Numbered from the stretch's first letter, positions 32,640 through 42,385 are shown. The stretch: DNA of 64,000 nucleotides from Nitrosomonas sp. (GCA_020446045.1 JAGRFM010000052.1:17036-81035); one strand, 5' to 3'. Program-made: numbers and translations. The notes: generated by a model from the sequence alone, not told the origin.

Positions 32640-34754
32640 TCAACCTGCCAGTTTGGAAAGATCCGCCACTCGGTTCATGGACTGGTGCATCAATTTTAGC
32701 AAGCATAACCGGTTTGCGCGCAAGTCAGCGTCGTCGGTATTGACCATGACATGATCAAAAAACGTATCAATGGGTTCCTTGAGGGCCGCCAATGTTTGCA
32801 GCGATTGCGTATAGTTGCCCTGCTCAAAAGCTTCGTCCGCCAGTGATTGTACATGCTTCAACGCTTCATAAAGTGCAATCTCCGCAGATTCACTGAGCAA
32901 ACCGGCATCCACTTTGGTTTTGATGGCAACATCATTTTTTGCACTTTTTTCCAATATGTTATGCACCCTTTTATTCGCAGCAGCAAGGCTTTCAGCCTCG
33001 GACAATTGTTTGAAAGCGCGCACGGCTTCCAGTCTTTTGGAAATATCCAGCAAAACTTTGGGCGACTGGCTTATAACCGCGTCAATATCCTGTACCGGAT
33101 AACCCTGTTCACGCAAACTGACGGCCAGACGGTCATAAATAAACTGTAAAGGGGATTCGGCTGTTTCCGGATATTTGTCATCAAATGCGAGCCGCGCTTC
33201 CTTGAGCAGGAAATCCAGTGATAACGATAACTCCTTTTCAATCAATATACGGATGATACCCAGCGCATGACGGCGTAGCGCAAACGGATCCTTGTCACCG
33301 GTTGGAATCTGATTGATACTGAACAACCCGGTCAGCGTTTCCAGCTTGTCCGCCAGCGCGACACAAATGCCGACAGTGTTGCGTGGCAGCGTATCACCGG
33401 CAAAACGCGGTTTGTAGTGATCTTCGATCGCTTGTGCGACAACCTCACTGTGACCATCATGCAGTGCATAATAATGCCCCATGATCCCTTGCAATTCCGG
33501 AAATTCACCCACCATCTCCGTGAGCAGATCCGTTTTGGCCAACAGCGTTGCTTTACCGGCTTCATCGGCCAAGGTTTCACCACCGAGCAAAAGCGCGATG
33601 GAACGGGCAATCACGCGGACACGTTGAATGCGTTCACCCTGTGTACCGAGTTTGTTGTGATACACCACCTGATCCAATCCGGAAAGGCGGGATTCCAATG
33701 TTTTTCGGCGATCCTGATCAAAGAAAAATTTTGCATCGGCCAAACGTGAACGCACCACACGTTCGTTACCGGTAATCACTTGCCCGGGATCGGATGGACG
33801 GACATTGGCAACCAGCAAAAAGCGATTGGTCAATTTTCCGTCCGCATCCATCAACGGAAAATATTTCTGATTGGCCTTCATGGTCAGAACAAGGCATTCC
33901 TGCGGCACATTCAGAAATTCGGATTCAAACTGACCGACAAGTACATTGGGCAGTTCGACTAAAGCGGTCACTTCGTCAAGCAACGCGTCATCCTGAAGCA
34001 AGGATAGATTTTCCTCTTCAGCTGCAGCCGTCAACTGCCGCCGGATCTCGGCACGGCGATCGTCAAAGCTGGCAATCACTGCACCTTCGTCCAGCAGTTG
34101 CTGTGCATAACTGTCTGCCTCGTTGATTGAAATGACCTGGGCTTTCGCTTCAAACCGGTGCCCACGCGTTTCACGGCCTGACTCAAGTCCCAAAGTACAA
34201 ACCGGAATAACATCTGCTCCATGCAACGCAATGAGACTATGCGCGGGACGCACAAAATTGACACTGCTCCAGCCGTCAGCCAGCTGATACGTCATAACCT
34301 TAGGAATCGGAAGGCGATTAATCGCTTCATCCAAGGCCTTTTGCAAACCCGCTTTCAAACTCATTCCGGGCACAATCGTATCGAAAAACAACACTTCCGC
34401 CTTACCTTCCTGCACATGTTTCAAATGAGGAACGGCGGAAGCATCCGCACCCAGGCTGGCCAGCTTTTTCAACAAAGGCGGTGTTGCTTGTCCATTGGCA
34501 TCCAGTCCCACTTTAACCGGCATCAATTTCTGTGAAACCGGTTTATCTGCAGCCTGAACCGCAACATCGGCAACCCATACCGCAAGACGCCTTGGAGAAG
34601 CATAAACCACCTGCTTATTTATTGCATCCTCGATGAATCCCTGATTTTGCAAGTTGCTTGCAATGAATTCGGCAAAACTGCCGCCCAATTGCTTGAGCGA
34701 TTTTGGCGGCAACTCCTCTACCTGTAATTCGACCAATAAATTTTTTTTTGTCAT
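32640..34754 (-). CDS. glyS: Glycine-tRNA ligase beta subunit
   Basis: Subunit of the heterotetrameric bacterial glycyl-tRNA synthetase; it recognises tRNA-Gly. 704 residues. Landmarks: LLVELQVEELPPKSL at the N-terminus, ASPRRLAVWV, the degenerate HD-domain part (GHYYALHDGHSEVV, ALADKLETLTGLF) and a C-terminal DALR-like helical domain. The start 34754 (MTKKNLLVEL) is 17 bp from the glyQ stop; a longer frame to 34793 would overlap glyQ without a family match. Confidence 0.96.
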   Translation of the reverse strand: MTKKNLLVELQVEELPPKSLKQLGGSFAEFIASNLQNQGFIEDAINKQVVYASPRRLAVWVADVAVQAADKPVSQKLMPVKVGLDANGQATPPLLKKLASLGADASAVPHLKHVQEGKAEVLFFDTIVPGMSLKAGLQKALDEAINRLPIPKVMTYQLADGWSSVNFVRPAHSLIALHGADVIPVCTLGLESGRETRGHRFEAKAQVISINEADSYAQQLLDEGAVIASFDDRRAEIRRQLTAAAEEENLSLLQDDALLDEVTALVELPNVLVGQFESEFLNVPQECLVLTMKANQKYFPLMDADGKLTNRFLLVANVRPSDPGQVITGNERVVRSRLADAKFFFDQDRRKTLESRLSGLDQVVYHNKLGTQGERIQRVRVIARSIALLLGGETLADEAGKATLLAKTDLLTEMVGEFPELQGIMGHYYALHDGHSEVVAQAIEDHYKPRFAGDTLPRNTVGICVALADKLETLTGLFSINQIPTGDKDPFALRRHALGIIRILIEKELSLSLDFLLKEARLAFDDKYPETAESPLQFIYDRLAVSLREQGYPVQDIDAVISQSPKVLLDISKRLEAVRAFKQLSEAESLAAANKRVHNILEKSAKNDVAIKTKVDAGLLSESAEIALYEALKHVQSLADEAFEQGNYTQSLQTLAALKEPIDTFFDHVMVNTDDADLRANRLCLLKLMHQSMNRVADLSKLAG

Positions 34755-34771
34755 GTTGTCGACGATTGCGA

Positions 34772-35677
34772 TTACTGTATTTGCTCCACCCATTCACGCG
34801 GCGCCATCGGAAACGGCGGATCGAGATGTTCGCGGCTCGCATAATAGGCTTGCGCCACACTGCGTGACAGATTACGAATGCGGCCAATATATGCGGCGCG
34901 TTCAGTAACTGATATGGCTCCGCGCGCATCGAGCAGATTAAAGATGTGTGCGGCCTTGAGCACCTGTTCGTAGGCGGGTAATGCCAGTTGCTGCGTAATC
35001 AGATGCTGCGCCTGGGCTTCATGATGGTTAAATGCAGTAAACAAATATTCGGGCTCGCTCAGTTCGAAGTTATATTTCGACTGCTCTACTTCATTTTGAT
35101 GATAAACATCGTAATATGTCAGACCGTCAGTCCAGATTAAATTGTAAACATTTTCGACACCTTGCAGATACATGGCCAGACGTTCCAGACCATAGGTGAT
35201 TTCTCCCGTTATCGGCCTGCAATTGATGCCGCCAACTTGCTGAAAATACGTGAATTGCGTCACTTCCATGCCGTTCAACCAGGCCTCCCATCCCAACCCC
35301 CAGGCACCCAGCGTCGGATTTTCCCAGTCGTCCTCAACCAGTCGCACGTCGTTTTGCTGCAGATCAAATCCCAATTCGCGCAGCGAGTCAAAATATAAAT
35401 CCAGAATATTCTTGGGTGCAGGTTTCAGAACGACCTGAAACTGATAATAATGTTGCAAACGGTTAGGATTGTTTCCATACCGGCCATCTTTCGGACGGCG
35501 GGACGGCTGGACATAAGCCGCTTTCCACGGTTCAGGGCCCAGTGCGCGCAGAAAAGTCGCCGTATGGCTCGTTCCGGCGCCGACTTCCATATCGTAAGGC
35601 TGCAAAACAGCGCAACCCTGCTTGGCCCAATAATGCTGCAGGGTAAAAATTATTTCCTGAAAGGTATGCATGCTCAT
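34772..35677 (-). CDS. glyQ: Glycine-tRNA ligase alpha subunit
   Basis: Catalytic subunit that activates glycine; 301 residues as usual. Conserved segments include [60 protein letters not shown] and [20 protein letters not shown]. First gene of the unit glyQ-glyS-gmhB-plsC-ygjP. Starts at 35677 or two codons later. A 19-bp palindrome lies 14 bp upstream. Confidence 0.97.
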   Translation of the reverse strand: MSMHTFQEIIFTLQHYWAKQGCAVLQPYDMEVGAGTSHTATFLRALGPEPWKAAYVQPSRRPKDGRYGNNPNRLQHYYQFQVVLKPAPKNILDLYFDSLRELGFDLQQNDVRLVEDDWENPTLGAWGLGWEAWLNGMEVTQFTYFQQVGGINCRPITGEITYGLERLAMYLQGVENVYNLIWTDGLTYYDVYHQNEVEQSKYNFELSEPEYLFTAFNHHEAQAQHLITQQLALPAYEQVLKAAHIFNLLDARGAISVTERAAYIGRIRNLSRSVAQAYYASREHLDPPFPMAPREWVEQIQ

Positions 35678-35690
35678 GTAAAAAATTTTT

Positions 35691-35709
35691 ACAATCCTGG
35701 CAGGATTGT
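35691..35709 (-). promoter_or_regulatory. Palindrome in the glyQ leader (possible attenuator or operator)
   Basis: ACAATCCTGGCAGGATTGT, a near-perfect palindrome 14 bp before glyQ. On the minus strand it can fold as a 7-bp stem with a 5-base loop, followed by five A then six T. This could be a weak terminator or a protein-binding site. No tRNA-responsive T-box features are visible. Confidence 0.35.
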
Positions 35710-36038
35710 TTGTTTGCTTTTATTTGGTCGAATTTTACAGGGTTTTAAATGTCACGTGAACCAACTATTTCGGCTTTATTACATTTGTTCTCGATTGCGC
35801 TTTTTGGCCTTATCAATCCTAAATTAATTTTATGTTTTTTTTCAGCTCTTACTGCGTGTAAAGAAAACTTAGATTTTGATTAATAGATGAATCCATTTCA
35901 TTTCTCGCCATTACCTGAACAATTTTACCAAAGCCATCTTATTTCTAGCGAACCATAACCTATTGAATTATTAACACTCATCAATAATCTGAATTCAAAA
36001 AATCGTCCTCAATGATTATGTCATCCACGCATTCATTA

Positions 36039-36057
36039 GTGTCGAGTTTTTTTACAC
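36039..36057 (+). promoter_or_regulatory. Upstream activator-like site (PEP-CTERM regulon), copy 3
   Basis: GTGTCGAGTTTTTTTACAC, the same pattern and orientation relative to its gene as the site at 5717-5735. It lies about 82 bp upstream of the -24 element at 36139. Confidence 0.65.
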
Positions 36058-36138
36058 TTTATTAACAAACCTAGTGCCAATGCACACAACATCAAGAAAA
36101 ATATCATATAAACAAATGGTTATTTAATAATACAAAGA

Positions 36139-36154
36139 TGGCATGATTTGTGCT
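36139..36154 (+). promoter_or_regulatory. Sigma-54 (-24/-12) promoter of the second PEP-CTERM gene
   Basis: TGGCATGATTTGTGCT matches TGGCACGNNNNTTGCW with two changes (C to T at position 6, T to G at 12) and exact GG/GC spacing. The predicted leader is about 120 bases, close to that of the first PEP-CTERM gene. Confidence 0.78.
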
Positions 36155-36285
36155 TCTAGATAAGGTGTAAATTTGTTTTTTTTAAAAAACGATCAATAAT
36201 TAGTAAATTGTTAGATAGTGCCTGGAAAAATTTAAAGCTTCAATTAAATGCTTGACATGAACAACAAAGAGCAAGGAAAGAAACC

Positions 36286-37083
36286 ATGAAAAATAAATTG
36301 CACAACAAACTACTTTCAGTAAGCGCCGCAATTGCCTTAGGTTTGGGATGCATTCCCAGCATATCACAAGCTACTATTACGCTTGATCTCTCAGGTGCAA
36401 CGAGCGGAGGAGTTATTAACGATGCATATTTCAGCACCAATTACGTTCAGGCAACCGGATCGGGCGTAATTGATTCTATTGTCAGAGTCAGCAATAATCA
36501 ACTCATTGTTCAAGGCTACAATACGACCAAAAATAATGTACTTGATACGGGCGCAACTAATACGTTCAATCATGCGATCACGCTCGGCGAAATTCCTATT
36601 TTTGATATTGGTGGTGTGCTATATCGCCAGTTTGGTTTGGACATTAATCAACAAGGAGCTGATCCATTACTTTCGCTTGATGAAATACAGCTTTTCGTGG
36701 GCGGCACGGCAAACTCGAACGTTGATACATTTACCGCCGGAATCCTGGATCACGACGGCACGCTGATTTACCAGCTGGACGCAGGGGCCGATAATGGCAT
36801 TTTACTTGACTACAGCAAAAACTCCGGTAGCGGTTCAGGCGACATGTTTTTCTATGTTAAAGACAGTCTCTTTGCAGGTTACGGCGCAGGTGCAGATGTC
36901 ACGTTGTATTCAAAATTTGGTGCAACTAATCCATATGGCAATAATGACGGTTATGAAGAATGGTATGTCCAGAAATGTACTGGAAACTGCGGCACTACCC
37001 AAGTACCTGAACCAGGTACGTTATTGCTGCTAAGTACAGGCATCTTGGGATTGGGTTTATCACGACGCAGAAAAGCTCTGTAA
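36286..37083 (+). CDS. PEP-CTERM sorting domain protein
   Basis: 265 residues. Signal peptide about 1-28 (ending SQA), Gly/Asn/Asp-rich beta-type body, and C-terminal PEP-CTERM signal VPEPGTLLLLSTGILGLGLS followed by RRRKAL. Two cysteines close together (KCTGNC) lie just before the sorting signal and could form a disulfide. Expected to be exported, then cut and anchored or released by an exosortase encoded elsewhere. Ribosome site AAGGAAAG lies before ATG 36286. Promoter architecture is the same as that of the gene at 4736, though the bodies of the two proteins do not look related. Its own terminator follows. Confidence 0.92.
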   Translation: MKNKLHNKLLSVSAAIALGLGCIPSISQATITLDLSGATSGGVINDAYFSTNYVQATGSGVIDSIVRVSNNQLIVQGYNTTKNNVLDTGATNTFNHAITLGEIPIFDIGGVLYRQFGLDINQQGADPLLSLDEIQLFVGGTANSNVDTFTAGILDHDGTLIYQLDAGADNGILLDYSKNSGSGSGDMFFYVKDSLFAGYGAGADVTLYSKFGATNPYGNNDGYEEWYVQKCTGNCGTTQVPEPGTLLLLSTGILGLGLSRRRKAL

Positions 37084-37116
37084 TCTACAAACAGAATCTA
37101 ACCAAAAGACAACAAA

Positions 37117-37146
37117 AAGCCCTTACTTTAAGCTAGGGCTTTTTTA
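37117..37146 (+). terminator. Rho-independent terminator of the second PEP-CTERM gene
   Basis: Stem AAGCCCT (37117-37123) with AGGGCTT (37135-37141) and a T run to 37145. It lies 33 bp past the stop. Confidence 0.88.
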
Positions 37147-37204
37147 TTGATTTGGCCGTCCCAGCCAAGACGTCTCAGGAAATAAATGAATCAGGCCATT
37201 TTTT

Positions 37205-38860
37205 CTAATCATCCGCACTAATCGCAACGCGATTGCGCCCTTTCTTCTTGGCTTTGTGCAACGCTTTATCCGCCGCATCGCTGACGCTCTTGGCATCCGG
37301 AAAATGTTTGATATCTGCGATACCACAACTGAAGGTGACTTTAAACTCTTTGTTATCGCTCATATGAATCAGACGGGAAAATACTTTACGGATTTCATCA
37401 ATAACATTGGATGCATGCATTGCATCGGTATCCGTCATAATCACCGCAAACTCCTCACCGCCATAGCGGCCAACAATGTCGGTCCCCCTTAAGCGCTGTT
37501 TAAGCAGGCGCGCCAAACTTTTAAGCACACGATCTCCCGCCGCATGCCCACGTTTATCATTGACTTTCTTGATATTATCAACATCAATCATTGCGAAGGA
37601 TAACGGTGTTTTTAACCGGTTTGACCGTACAATTTCACGGCTTAACTGATCTTTGATGGCCGCGTGATTGTGCAAACCCGTGAGTCCGTCATGCACCATC
37701 AAACCACGCAACAACCGTGCACGCCTGACGCGCATATTAACCGCCGACACCAGGCGTTTCGGCTCTACCGGCTTGACCATGAAATCATCACCCGCCAGAT
37801 TCATGGCTTCCGGCTGGGTATTGAAATCGTTTTCCGATGACAAGTACACGATCGGCACATTCATCAATCCATCGATCTGCCGTATCACTTTCGCCAGCTC
37901 AATGCCACTGCAATCCGGCATATAAACGTCGATCAAAACAACATCCGGATTAAATTCGAGCAGCGTTTTCATAACCGCATCTGTTGTATTAACTGTCTTG
38001 ACAGACATACCCGCAAGTTCCAACACAGCGGCATGATAGGTCAAAACGGTTATACTATCGTCAATGATCAACACTCGGTAGGGATCAAGCGTCTGTGCTG
38101 CGGAAAACGAATCCAGTTGGTCGATCAAATCGGTTGAATTAATCGGTTTGGTCAGATAAGCAATACCGCCCGCGCGCACCGCTTCCAGACGCAAGCTCAG
38201 ATCATCATTTGATGACAGAAATATAACTTTCACCGGCTCATCCATTTCCTGTTGAATTTCTTTCATAATGCGGATCCCGGCCACATCGTCATCTGAAAAT
38301 TCAATATTCATCAACACAATAGCATTCTGGCTTTTCTTGATTGCCTTGCGAAAATTGTCGAGCTTACTGAAAACTTCCACTTCATAACCGTAATAACTCA
38401 ACTGCATGGCCAATTCCTGTGCGGATTCATGGTCATCATCCACTACAAAAACCTGTGTTACCACGTCATCATCACGCTGAACAGCATCTTTGAGCTGCTT
38501 TGTGATATTAAGCGCCGCCACCTGTTTTGGCTTGGCAGCAAGGCGGTTCAATTCAATGATTTGTTGATGAATTGCCTGCACACGATCATCATTTTTTCCG
38601 GCCCCGTTTTGAAGCATCCGTTTCAATGCATGTTCCAGATCCGTTGCAGCATGACTAAGCTCCTTATACCCGAAAGTTTTACTGGCACTTTCCAGACCAT
38701 GCACTCTGCGGTGCGCGATTTGAAGCTCTTCGGTGTTTTCTTGATCCTGAAACTGAAGCCACGCATTTTCTATGGCTTTTGTTTTTTCGGGAAGTTCGGT
38801 TAAAAATGTTTCTGATAACAGATGCATCTTTTCTTGAAATTCTGCTACGGATTGAATCAT
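37205..38860 (-). CDS. Hpt-REC-REC-GGDEF response regulator (diguanylate cyclase)
   Basis: 551 residues, cytoplasmic. An N-terminal Hpt-like domain (about 1-115) has HRRVHGLESASKTFGY. The first receiver (about 135-255) has VFVVDDDHESA but Asn in place of the phospho-acceptor Asp (IVLMNIEF), so it is probably not phosphorylated. The second receiver (about 260-380) is complete (LIIDDS, VVLIDVYMPDCSGIEL, FMVKPVEP). The GGDEF domain (about 390-551) has GGEEF in VGRYGGEEFAVI and an RxxD inhibitory site (RGTD) five residues before it, so it should make c-di-GMP with product inhibition. It might accept phosphate from a hybrid kinase such as that at 22002; this is inference. Confidence 0.9.
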   Translation of the reverse strand: MIQSVAEFQEKMHLLSETFLTELPEKTKAIENAWLQFQDQENTEELQIAHRRVHGLESASKTFGYKELSHAATDLEHALKRMLQNGAGKNDDRVQAIHQQIIELNRLAAKPKQVAALNITKQLKDAVQRDDDVVTQVFVVDDDHESAQELAMQLSYYGYEVEVFSKLDNFRKAIKKSQNAIVLMNIEFSDDDVAGIRIMKEIQQEMDEPVKVIFLSSNDDLSLRLEAVRAGGIAYLTKPINSTDLIDQLDSFSAAQTLDPYRVLIIDDSITVLTYHAAVLELAGMSVKTVNTTDAVMKTLLEFNPDVVLIDVYMPDCSGIELAKVIRQIDGLMNVPIVYLSSENDFNTQPEAMNLAGDDFMVKPVEPKRLVSAVNMRVRRARLLRGLMVHDGLTGLHNHAAIKDQLSREIVRSNRLKTPLSFAMIDVDNIKKVNDKRGHAAGDRVLKSLARLLKQRLRGTDIVGRYGGEEFAVIMTDTDAMHASNVIDEIRKVFSRLIHMSDNKEFKVTFSCGIADIKHFPDAKSVSDAADKALHKAKKKGRNRVAISADD

Positions 38861-39094
38861 GATAGGCTATCTCAATGTGAAAGTTTAAATCAAAGCTTCG
38901 CCACTAACAGCACTGGCAGCTTGCGGCAGAAACAAAGATACCGTGACCCTATAAGTACGCCTTCAACTTAATATTTGCGAGTATCCGTAAATATTAAGCT
39001 GAAGAAATACCGGCTACTTATTTTATAATATTCAGTCAATTATTGTATTACATTGTGGGCTTATGTGCTGAAAAACTATCTAAATCACTTATGT

Positions 39095-39961
39095 ATGTTG
39101 CAAAAAATTTTAATAACATTATCAGGTGTCTGCATTGCAGCCGCCATTCTCAGTTTTCTGGCGGGCGAATTGGTAACAGGCTCAGCCGCGACCGCAACGG
39201 AAACGCTGTTAACCGATATACCCGTACAATCCGTCAAAATCCCTGCAGCTGACGGTAACCTTGTACATGGCTGGATTGCTTATGGAGAAGATGGCAACGG
39301 CGCCGTTTTACTGGTGCATTCCATCCGCAGCAATCGTGTTGAAATGTTGAGCAGGGCGCGCTTCTTAACCGCACAGGGGTACCATACACTGATGATCGAT
39401 TTGCAAGCGCATGGCGAAACGCCGGGTGACCGCATTACTTTCGGCGCAAAAGAATCCGGCAATGTTGAAGCTGCCGTTAATTTTTTGCGCCAAACCTTTC
39501 CGCATGAGCGTATCGGCGCTATTGGCGTATCACTGGGCGCGGCCGCGATTGTATTGGCCAAACCGGACCTGAGGCTTGGCGCAGTGATTCTGGAATCATT
39601 ACATCCAACCCTAGAAGAGGCTGTTGAAAATCGGCTAAAACTGTTTCTAGGGGAACCCGGCAAGCTTTTTCTGCCGCTGCTGCTTTTTCAAATTTCATTT
39701 TTTACCGGGGAACCCATTGAAGCGCTAAGTCCCATTACGCAAATTAACAACCTGAATTCCCCTGTCTTGATTATTGCGGGAACAAACGATCAACATACGA
39801 CTGTTCCCGAGACTGAACGGCTGTTTGCCGCAGCGCGCGAACCTAAAGAATTATGGATCGTACCCGGCGCAAGACATTTCAACATGCATGACTATGCAGG
39901 AAAAACGTATGAGCGGGAAGTATCCGATTTTTTAGCGTATTATCTCAGGCGTAACGAATAA
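39095..39961 (+). CDS. Alpha/beta hydrolase, membrane-anchored
   Basis: 288 residues from the chosen ATG. An N-terminal hydrophobic helix (about 3-25) serves as signal or anchor. The hydrolase core has AVLLVHSIRSNRVEM (oxyanion region), LMIDLQAHGET, the nucleophile elbow GVSLG, Asp in IIAGTNDQHTT, and the catalytic His in GARHFNMH. The protein resembles S33-type or acyl hydrolases of unknown substrate. The frame is open back to a TTG at 39053; ATG 39095 gives the better N-terminal signal, but neither has a clear ribosome site. Confidence 0.82.
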   Translation: MLQKILITLSGVCIAAAILSFLAGELVTGSAATATETLLTDIPVQSVKIPAADGNLVHGWIAYGEDGNGAVLLVHSIRSNRVEMLSRARFLTAQGYHTLMIDLQAHGETPGDRITFGAKESGNVEAAVNFLRQTFPHERIGAIGVSLGAAAIVLAKPDLRLGAVILESLHPTLEEAVENRLKLFLGEPGKLFLPLLLFQISFFTGEPIEALSPITQINNLNSPVLIIAGTNDQHTTVPETERLFAAAREPKELWIVPGARHFNMHDYAGKTYEREVSDFLAYYLRRNE

Positions 39962-40076
39962 TTCAACGTATCACGTCAATAGCGCTGCAACCCGAACATC
40001 ACAACCCAAACAGTTTCAGGTATAGTAGCGTAAATCAATAATTCAATAAATAAAAACCATCCCAAAAGCACTTGCT

Positions 40077-40523
40077 ATGAATGATTACAAAAAAATTCTT
40101 GTCGCAATCGATTTCTCCGGTTCTGGCAATATCGTTATTAACCAAGCGCAGCGCCTGGCTAATCAATTAGACGCAGAATTGAGCGTTATCCATGTGCTGG
40201 ATAATATTCCCATGCCCGACACACCTTACGGCACCATTATCGATTTAAATACTCAATCTTCTGATTCGCTGCTCGAAGATGAAAAAAACAAACTTAACCA
40301 GACATGTGATGGTATGAACATTGCCCCCTGTAATCGCTGGATGATCTGGGGCAAGCCACAGGAAGAAATCACACAACTTGCGATAAAAGAGAACATTGAC
40401 CTGATCGTTGTCGGATCACATGGCCGCCACGGATTAGCCGTATTGATGGGCTCAACCGCAAAGGGCGTCATATTCAATGCCGAATGTGACGTACTGACAG
40501 TGCATTTAAAGGATGATCAATGA
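40077..40523 (+). CDS. Universal stress protein (UspA family)
   Basis: 148 residues. The Usp fold is evident: KKILVAIDFSGSG start, AELSVIHVLDNIP, and ATP-binding loop GSHGRHGLAVLMGSTAKGVI with the G-2X-G-9X-G(S/T) pattern. It belongs to the nucleotide-binding branch. Proteins of this family support survival under stress. Its stop is 7 bp from the bamD stop on the other strand. Confidence 0.92.
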   Translation: MNDYKKILVAIDFSGSGNIVINQAQRLANQLDAELSVIHVLDNIPMPDTPYGTIIDLNTQSSDSLLEDEKNKLNQTCDGMNIAPCNRWMIWGKPQEEITQLAIKENIDLIVVGSHGRHGLAVLMGSTAKGVIFNAECDVLTVHLKDDQ

Positions 40524-40530
40524 AAATTGT

Positions 40531-41343
40531 TCACCAGAATTTCCACCACGATGGATTTTCGCTTTCATAAATATCACTTAGAAACTCACTATCTGGAAAA
40601 TTCCGTTTTAGAACGCGTTCGGCATCGTCGCTCAAGTCATGCATGCCGAGCTCGTTGTATGCCCGGGCCAGAATATAAAGCGCCTCCTCCGCAGCCGGTG
40701 TTAACGGGTATTCTTTGACCGCGTATTGTGCACGGTTGGCCGCCGCAACATAGGCATGCCGTTTCATATAATACCGCGCCACATGAACCTCATTCATGGC
40801 GATGACATTCAACAAATGCGCCATGCGCTGCCTGGAGTCAGGTGCGTACTTGCTATTGGGAAAGCGCGTCACCAGCTCTTTGAAATTTTCAAATGATTCA
40901 CGCGATGCTTTTGAATCCCGTTCGCTCATATCCTGTTTTAAATAACCGCGCATTAAAAAACCCATAATACCCCAGTTATCATGATAATTGGCCAGGCCCT
41001 TGATATAATACGCGTAATCGACATTGGGATGATTCGGTTGCAGTTTGATAAAGCGATCAGCAGCAGCAATGGCTGAAGCCTGCTCCTGATCCTTGTAATG
41101 CGCATAGGCGGTTTCAAGCTGCGCCTGCTGTGCATATCGGCCGTATGGGTAACGCGCTTCGAGTCCTTCGAATAATTTGATTGCAGCGGCATAATTTCCA
41201 CTGCTCAGTTTTTCTTTTGCTTCCGTATAAAACTTGTTTGCCGACCAATTGTGCGTATCTTCCTTCTGATCCGGCAGCAGTCCGCATGCAGAGTGTATCG
41301 ATATTATTATTCCGACCAGTACAACGTTGCTAAACTTCATCAT
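40531..41343 (-). CDS. bamD: Outer membrane assembly lipoprotein BamD
   Basis: Essential part of the BAM complex that inserts beta-barrel proteins in the outer membrane. 270 residues. The lipobox ends in HSAC (Cys20), then TPR-like repeats: AAIKLFEGLEARYPYGRYA, AIAAADRFIKLQPNHPNVDY, FKELVTRFPNSKYAPD, AQYAVKEYPLTPAAEEAL. Signature YYIKGLANYHDN and the SERDSKASRESFENF loop are those of BamD. It is divergent from rluD with a 16-bp gap, the usual arrangement in proteobacteria; promoters must overlap the 5' ends. Confidence 0.95.
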   Translation of the reverse strand: MMKFSNVVLVGIIISIHSACGLLPDQKEDTHNWSANKFYTEAKEKLSSGNYAAAIKLFEGLEARYPYGRYAQQAQLETAYAHYKDQEQASAIAAADRFIKLQPNHPNVDYAYYIKGLANYHDNWGIMGFLMRGYLKQDMSERDSKASRESFENFKELVTRFPNSKYAPDSRQRMAHLLNVIAMNEVHVARYYMKRHAYVAAANRAQYAVKEYPLTPAAEEALYILARAYNELGMHDLSDDAERVLKRNFPDSEFLSDIYESENPSWWKFW

Positions 41344-41359
41344 TTAAAGCCCAAAAAGC

Positions 41360-42385
41360 ATGGAATCAAAAGAGAATTATAGCTCAAAGCCTTTACCAAC
41401 CACACGGCCAAAAACAGATCAATCTGTTGTACATATAACTATTCCATTGGAATATGCCGGCCAGCGACTGGATCAAGCACTGGCCCAGCTACTGCCTAAT
41501 TGGTCGCGCAGCCGTATCCAAACCTGGATTGCAAATGAGCGCGTCAAATTGGACGGCATGACTTGCCAGGCAAAACAGAAAGTCTGGGGCGGAGAACAGG
41601 CATCAGTGCTGCCTGATAATTCTATCGTTGAAAACCATTACGCTGCAGAAGCCATTTCGCTGAATATTCTGTTCGAGGATGAACAATTGATCATCATTAA
41701 CAAACCGGCCGGAATGGTTGTTCACCCCGGAAATGGCAACTGGCAGGGCACACTATTAAACGCATTGTTACATCATTCACCACAACTGGAATACGTTCCG
41801 CGAGCAGGTATAGTCCACAGACTCGATAAAAACACCAGCGGCATCATGGTCGTTGCGAAAACCATCGAAGCGCAAACCAGCCTGGTGCGCCAATTGCAGC
41901 AACGTACGGTTAAACGCGAATACCTTGCAGTAGCGCTGGGCGAAGTTGCCGGCAGCAGCGTTGTCGATGCACCAATCGGCCGTCATCCGATACACCGCAC
42001 GAAAATGGCAGTGACCGCACAAGGCAAACCGGCCCGAACACATTATCAAGTTCTCGAACGTTTTCCAGGCTGTTCATTGGTGCAATGCAATCTTGAAACC
42101 GGACGCACCCATCAAATCCGCGTACATATGCATTCCATCGGTCACCCATTAGTTGGCGATCCCGTTTATGGCGGCAATCCCAAAAAAATGACACCCGAAA
42201 TCAGCGTACTTTTGAATAATTTTTCCCGGCAAGCGCTCCACGCATGGAAACTAACGCTTATCCACCCGGAAAATTCTCAAACACTACAATGGCAATCCGA
42301 ATTACCCGATGATATGGGCAGCCTGTTACAGCAATTGAAGCTTTATACCAAAGAAGTTATTCGAAACAACGACTATAAATCCTGA
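41360..42385 (+). CDS. rluD: 23S rRNA pseudouridine synthase RluD
   Basis: Forms pseudouridines 1911, 1915 and 1917 in helix 69 of 23S rRNA. 341 residues. N-terminal S4 domain (about 28-95: QRLDQALAQLLPNWSRSRI) and the RluA-type catalytic domain with the Asp of GIVHRLDKNTSGIMVVAKT. ETGRTHQIRVHMHSIGHPLV follows. The order S4 plus catalytic domain and the bamD neighbour identify RluD rather than RluA or RluC. The 3' end overlaps the convergent LysR gene by 13 bp. Confidence 0.93.
   Translation: MESKENYSSKPLPTTRPKTDQSVVHITIPLEYAGQRLDQALAQLLPNWSRSRIQTWIANERVKLDGMTCQAKQKVWGGEQASVLPDNSIVENHYAAEAISLNILFEDEQLIIINKPAGMVVHPGNGNWQGTLLNALLHHSPQLEYVPRAGIVHRLDKNTSGIMVVAKTIEAQTSLVRQLQQRTVKREYLAVALGEVAGSSVVDAPIGRHPIHRTKMAVTAQGKPARTHYQVLERFPGCSLVQCNLETGRTHQIRVHMHSIGHPLVGDPVYGGNPKKMTPEISVLLNNFSRQALHAWKLTLIHPENSQTLQWQSELPDDMGSLLQQLKLYTKEVIRNNDYKS

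Larger units (their letters stand above)
35678..36285. other. 608-bp AT-rich divergent region, glyQ / PEP-CTERM gene
   Basis: The glyQ-side part has a palindrome (35691-35709). The other side holds a 19-bp activator-like site and a -24/-12 promoter for the PEP-CTERM gene. About 300 bp in the middle (35720-36035) shows no motif or plausible gene. Confidence 0.6.
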
